64,000 nucleotides of DNA, from contig CM070875.1 in NCBI GenBank assembly GCA_036365515.1, positions 88,740,128 to 88,804,127 on the forward strand. Reading direction: 5' to 3'. The first letter of the stretch is position 1. Each line of letters starts with the position of its first letter. This document shows, in pieces, positions 59,036 through 64,000 of the stretch. The notes below the pieces were generated by a model, which ran no database searches, was not told the origin of the DNA, and saw only the letters and a list, made by a program, of their open reading frames with translations. This DNA is from Torymus aiolomorphi. Taxonomy: Eukaryota; Arthropoda; Insecta; Hymenoptera; Torymidae. Made by a program: the position numbers and the translations under genes.

Positions 59036-60082
59036 TTTGATATATCCCATGGGCATTTATGCAATATTTCGGCTTTTCTGTAATATTCCTGTAACATTGA
59101 AATGCTCAGGCAATATTGCAGGAATATTACGTGCTATGTGGAATAGTTACTATATTGAGTTTTACCGTCAAAATCTTCCCTATTCAAATATAGGATATTT
59201 TAACAGTTACAATATTGCAGTTCCAATCAAATAGATAAATATTTTCACTATAAAAATATTCTTCTCTCAGTATAGTGTATTATCAGTGTAAGCGGCTCCC
59301 ATTGAAAATTTAGGAAAGTAAATATAAATGTTATTACTTATAAGCCTTCTGAAAATATTGTTAAAATAAATGTTTCATGTATTTTTCATGCTTTAAGAAA
59401 ATTCAGCGACAAGATCCATGACTTAGATATATGAAAAACATTAAGATCTCAAATACATCAGGTTGTCAAAAATAAAAATTACTGGTTTCTATTGGTATTT
59501 AAAAAATATACAATTCTTTACAAAAGAGGGTTTGCCAATATCGTTCTAGTTCTTTTTAATAAAGAATCAGAAAAAATTTTGTGGAATCAAAAATATTAGT
59601 TAACTGACTAAAGCATAAACGATTTTAAAATTTTGAGCTGTTTCTTTTAAAAGAACTATCATCGCCAAGATGTCGACTCCTCGCGCTGTCGCTGACGTCG
59701 TCACAACTATTCATGGTAGCATGGGTGCGCTCGGCTCCGGCCTCGTGTGAATTTGCTATGACGTGTCGTTGTCGAGTAGCGCGAGCACGAGGCTCGTTAA
59801 ACATCATTTCTCCTTTCTGCATATTAAGAATAATATCATTTATGATAATCTTATTCCTATATACAGGTATGTTACGTGTCTTTATTTTTTAATTTTTAAT
59901 TTACTTATTCGCACACCGAGTGATGAAAAGTACATCACTTCGTGCACTGACACCAAAATTGTACAACTTGGACACTTCGCACACTCATAAGAGACATGAG
60001 AAGTAGAATTTCTCACACTGAGTTCATATTCATTCATTCATACTTTAAAAAAATAATTTTTTTTATACTTCAAATTTGAATG
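59036..60082. other. Non-coding DNA, AATATT-rich at the start
   Basis: 59060-59180 still holds several AATATT motifs and may be a decayed edge of the satellite. A GC-rich island at 59660-59800 has no supported ORF. Confidence 0.4.
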
Positions 60083-60275
60083 TAAGAACTTACATAATTT
60101 CTTACATAAGTTCTTACATAAGTTCATTCATAAGTACTTAAGTAAGTTCTTACGTAGGTTCTTACGTAAGAATAAGCCCGAATTTTTATCGTAAGAACGT
60201 ACGTAAGAACTTACGTAGGATCTTACGCAAGATCACACATAAGAACTTACGTAAGTTCTTACGTAAAAACTTATG
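60083..60275. repeat. Short palindromic repeat (TTCTTACGTAAG-type, ~12 bp)
   Basis: Variants of AAGTTCTTACGTAAG recur about 14 times. Because the unit is self-complementary the whole block can form many alternative hairpins. Confidence 0.9.
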
Positions 60276-60674
60276 AAATATTTTTATCTGGGTGTTAAGT
60301 AATACTTTATGCCCGCTGGCTGAATATTTTTGAGTAGGTATGAAAAGTTGTTTTATGTCAGTCAAGTTAATTTATGGATACTTGACTACAATAAATTGAT
60401 TTCAGTACTTTCTTGTGTTTAATTTGTATAGAAAGATGAACAAATTTTAATACATTTCTGAGAACAGTCATACAGTAGTTTCGGAGAGTTGTTTGCATTA
60501 CTTGACCATCGATAATTGATTTCACAACTTTCGCTTGTTTGATTTGCAGTGGACAATTTGAATGTACTTACTTACATATAATTTGCTCAGCATACAATGA
60601 CTCAAAGAAGTAAGAGAGTTTTTCACTGGTATTTATTTGATTTGTTTTACAAAATCATAAATATTATTATTTTA
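60276..60674. other. AT-rich non-coding DNA
   Basis: Nothing recognised. Confidence 0.35.
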
Positions 60675-61040
60675 TAGATATTATACAGAAAAAGCGTCTA
60701 TACTTGCCTTATTTTATACTTTCGCAGAAAGTTTTATCTTAACAATATTATTATTTGTACACTCATGAAAAAAATTATTACATTTTGTAGAGAGTGCTTA
60801 TTGAATAGATGAGATTCGAAGAAATAAATTAAAAGGACTAGACAGATTGTGCTGTTTTTTTTATAGATTATACAGAAAAAACGTCTATACTTGCCTTATT
60901 TTATACTTTCGTAGAAAGTTTTATATTAAAAATATTATTATTTGTACAGTCATGAAAAAAATTATTACCATTCGTAAAGAGTGCCTATTGAATAGATGAG
61001 ACTAGAGGAATTAAAAGGACTAGACAAATTGTGCTATTAG
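60675..61040. repeat. Tandem duplication, ~185 bp unit
   Basis: CGTCTATACTTGCCTTATTT occurs at 60696 and 60881, followed in both by TACTTTCG(C/T)AGAAAGTTTTAT and AAAAGGACTAGACA. The second copy is slightly shortened. Confidence 0.85.
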
Positions 61041-61618
61041 AACGTACTTAAAAAATTGTCTTTTAAAAAACGTGTTGATTGTTTTAAAAAAATATTTAAG
61101 CTCGTATTAAAGTTTTTGGTACTCAGTTTGACGGATGTGAGAGAGAGGAGAGAGAGGGGTGGGAAAGAGTGGAAGGGAGAGAGAGGGCGAGAGAGACAAG
61201 GGAAGAAAGAGAAGGAGGGAGAGAGAGGTAGAGAGATTATTTATTCGTTGAATCCCTTTTTATAAAAGAACCCGTAAATAATTTTAAAGCGTTGTATAGA
61301 TTTCGGAAAATAATTCTTATGGTTTCGGAAAGAAATTTTTACGATTTTCAAAAGTTCTTATAAAACGATTGTAAAGGTTTTGGAAAATAATTTTCAATTG
61401 CTTGCAAAAGTTTTTAAAAGATAGTCCAGATTTTGTAAATAATTTATCAAAATATTTTTTAAAAGATGTAGTGATAGAGGGATAGACGATTTTTGAAAAT
61501 AAATTATACAACAATATTAGTATTTAATTATAAATAATAATCATTCATATCTGCTATAAATTTTTTTTTTCAATAAAAATATCACTTACAGTGAAAGAAA
61601 ATATCCAAGAAGTATTAC
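61041..61618. other. Non-coding DNA with a purine-rich GA stretch
   Basis: 61137-61236 is a GA/GGA-rich run on the plus strand. The rest is AT-rich, with recurring AAAATAATTTT-type words. Confidence 0.4.
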
Positions 61619-61757
61619 GCTAAATGTACTTTGTAAATTGAAATATAGCTTACAGTTTATAAAAGGCTATGTAACAAATATAATATTGTTTTAAATTTAC
61701 AGCTGCATTTAACGTAGAAGCTGTAAGCTATATTTTAATGATCAAGTGCATTTAGCA
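61619..61757. repeat. Inverted repeat (hairpin, arms ~35 bp)
   Basis: GCTAAATGTACTTTGTAAAT...ATATAGCTTACAG (61619-61656) is matched by CTGTAAGCTATATTTTAATG...GTGCATTTAGC (61722-61757), with a ~65 bp loop. Confidence 0.7.
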
Positions 61758-62207
61758 ATAATGTATGAATTTCTTTTTTCGCTGTAAGTTATACAACAAT
61801 AACTTATAATAATAAAAAAAACATAGAATGACTTATATTTAAAGTCCAAGACACGCACAACGAATATTCAATTGTTGTTGTTGTTATGTCTTGGGTAGCA
61901 GTATGAAAGAACACTGACATTTCATATGACTTTAGATCTGATTTTATCGCGGCTGTCCTTTCAATACCATACTTATGTTTAACGAATAATATGTAAACCA
62001 GTACTATTAAAATATCATATCCAATACAGAGTTTGAAGTATTTACCTAATTGTTATTGCTAGAATTTAAATACTTCGAAACTATTATAGTTTAATAGAAA
62101 TGTTCAATTTAAAAATAAAATGCATTATGTAAATATAAAAATTCATTTTTATTTACAATAACTTTTTGTAAGCTTTTTTAGCAAGTCTATTAATTAACAC
62201 ATAATTT
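61758..62207. other. AT-rich non-coding DNA
   Basis: Nothing recognised. Confidence 0.35.
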
Positions 62208-62325
62208 CAACAGATGTTTTTGACAGATGAATTTATCATATGTTTCTAACACATGATTTTATCATATGTTTTTAACACGTTATTATATCACATGTTTTTA
62301 ATAAATGATTTTATTACATGTTTCA
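62208..62325. repeat. Short tandem repeat, ~26-28 bp unit
   Basis: About four copies of an ACA(T/G)G(A)TTTTATCA(T/C)ATGTTTTTAA-type unit. Confidence 0.75.
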
Positions 62326-62667
62326 TCAAGTATTTTTAGGACCATTTGAAGCTTCCTTCGTCTAAGATCCTGCGTTTGTAAAGGTAGTATCTGAACCACT
62401 AGTGTCCTGTAAGCCAGCCTACTACCTTCTCAGGTCGAAATCCACCTCGATCTTTTAACAGGGAAAGATAAGTGATTTTGAGTCAATTAATGACGAAAGT
62501 TAGATTTCCACCAAAAATTGCAAACAATAACAATTTTTCATGTATGGTAACTTTTGTAATTATGGAAATATTTATCTCAAAATTTAAATACACTTTTTCA
62601 CAAAAACTGCAAATTCTAAAAAATTAAGCGATTTTAAAATTTTGTACTGCTCACTTTACGTGAAATA
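62326..62667. other. Non-coding DNA
   Basis: No gene seen. It ends at the TA duplication of the next element (62666-62667). Confidence 0.35.
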
Positions 62668-64000
62668 TATGGGAGCGTCCAGCAGAAACGGGCCACCGAG
62701 CGCGCGCGGTGCCTTTTTTCGCGTAAAAGGCGCTCTGTTTAACTCGTTCATAATCGTATGCTGCGTCTTGAAAAAAAAAACCAAGGACCTATTACGATAG
62801 ATTTTTTCCTGCTCTTTCCAATGGTGCCATTGTTTTTATTGCAAAACGCTTTCTTCCGGATGAAAACTCGAATTGAATATTGAAAGCCATTTTTCTCAAA
62901 GTATATCATGTTTTTTTTCAAAATAAACTACACCATTGGAAAGTACAACTCTTAAGCTTCAAAACTCTATCTTGGAGAAGTTGGAGCAATAAAGGGTTTA
63001 AAAGTAACAACATGAAAAAGACAGCGCCGAGGGTCCGCGCGAGCCCCTCGCGCCCGTACGTACGGCACGTTTAAGTGCACGGTCTATTCAATTCGCTAAT
63101 AATCGTGTACCAAGTCTCTGAAAAAAGAACTAAGGACATATATCGATAGATTTTTTCCTGCTCTTTCCAATGATGCTATTATTTTTATTCCGAAATGCTT
63201 CCGAAAGGTAATATCGTTATGCCAGATTAAACAATCTATAAGGTTATTTTAAATTTCTGTTTCACTGCTTTCAGTGCGTTCATGGATATTTGGATGTTTA
63301 ATATATTATGTTTTTCAAATTTTGTTATATAAATGAACAAAGTTCATTGTAATATTATACTAACTGTTACAACTAGATCCACAAAATTAAGTCCACGCAT
63401 TGGCATTGTAAGTTACAAAACATTTTATATTTACAAAAAAGAAAGGGTGAAATAGCACATCGCGTGTTAATCCGCCCTTGAGCATAGCGTAAAAAGTTCG
63501 GGCATCCGCTGTCTTTTTGATCTTACTATTTTTCAACTTTTCATGTTTCAACTTAAAAATATAATATTTTATAGTTTAAGACTCGTACTTTTGAAGAATA
63601 TAATTCATTTTGAAGAAAAGACTGATATTTTATTGAAAAAGTAGAGTTTAAACATTCAAATGGAATTTTCAACTAGAATGAAGCATTTCGGAATAAAAAT
63701 AATAGCACTATTGGAAAGAGCAGGAAAAAATCTATCGATATATGTCCTTAGTTCTTTTTTCAGAGACTTGGTACACGATTATTAGCGAATTGAATAGAGC
63801 GTGCACTTAAACGTGCCGTACGCACGGGCGTGAGGGGCTCGCGCGGACCCCCGCCGCTGTCTTTTTCATGTTGTTACTTTTAAACCCTTTATTTCTCCAA
63901 CTTCTCCAAGATAGCGTTTTGATGATTAAGAGTTGTACTTTCCAATGGTGTAGTTTATTTTGAAAAAAAACATGATATACTTTGAGAAAAATGGCTTTCA
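62668..64000. mobile_element. Long-TIR element, copy 2, cut by the window end
   Basis: Starts TATGGGAGCGTCCAGCAG after a TA at 62666. Its left arm (to about 63200) equals the short right arm of copy 1. The interior from 63215 is the reverse complement of copy 1's interior (48925-49250), and the two-subunit long arm begins near 63480. So copy 2 is inserted in the opposite orientation. It lacks the ~200 bp with the Lys-rich frame seen in copy 1 (49250-49450). The right end lies beyond the window. Confidence 0.85.

Noticed and set aside
59625..59822. GC-rich island with a 65-codon minus-strand frame
   Set aside because: Too short, no motif; could be an exon fragment but nothing in the flanks supports it.

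Overview
This window is a block of nested transposable elements and satellite-like repeats from an animal genome. It is most likely an insect, and possibly hymenopteran: the evidence is an errantivirus-type gypsy element with an env-position ORF, a Copia element with an initiator-Met primer site, a pogo/Tigger-like transposon, many TA- and TTAA-flanked foldback elements, and AT-rich DNA with long dinucleotide runs. The species assignment is inference. I found no convincing single-copy host gene, tRNA, rRNA or CRISPR array.

Layout. (1) 1-16605: a pogo/Tigger-like DNA transposon with long inverted repeats. Its transposase gene is split by an 11.2 kb Ty3/gypsy element with 2.1-2.3 kb LTRs (2814-14020, here Gypsy-1). 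A palindromic MITE (15366-15848) sits at the 3' end of the transposase. (2) 16655-31884: a second Ty3/gypsy family, Gypsy-A, plus strand, with gag, protease, RT-RNase H, integrase, and an extra ORF (ORF3) downstream of integrase. Its 3' LTR is split by an errantivirus-like element on the minus strand (24882-31732, Gypsy-B) carrying gag, pol and an env-like ORF. Gypsy-B has three LTR copies, with a possible Penelope-like fragment between two of them. (3) 31885-36710: AT-rich non-coding DNA with degenerate ~330 bp repeats, a 650 bp palindrome and a TG microsatellite. (4) 36715-42288: a foldback element with TTAA target duplications, holding a young Copia element (37082-41981, minus; LTRs differ at one visible position). 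(5) 42511-43085: 163 bp tandem repeat. (6) 43454-52730: a second, minus-strand, decayed Gypsy-A copy, whose protease region is split by a 1.7 kb long-TIR element (48231-49940). (7) 52731-64000: AT-rich DNA with several tandem repeats, including a ~3 kb array of ~200 bp units rich in AATATT (55985-59035), a nested palindrome, and a second copy of the long-TIR element running off the window end.

Almost every reading frame is damaged by stops, frameshifts or deletions, so most are annotated as pseudogenes. The most unusual signal is in the gypsy elements. Gypsy-A shows no zinc knuckle in gag, but has a separate ORF in the env position with a C-X2-C-G-X9-C-type motif. In both copies an AG with a pyrimidine-rich tract precedes the ORF3 ATG by exactly three bases. 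Gypsy-1 has lost RNase H and integrase and carries a second nucleocapsid-like ORF after a truncated RT. Together these suggest nucleocapsid-like domains that moved or were duplicated to the 3' end of gypsy-type elements.
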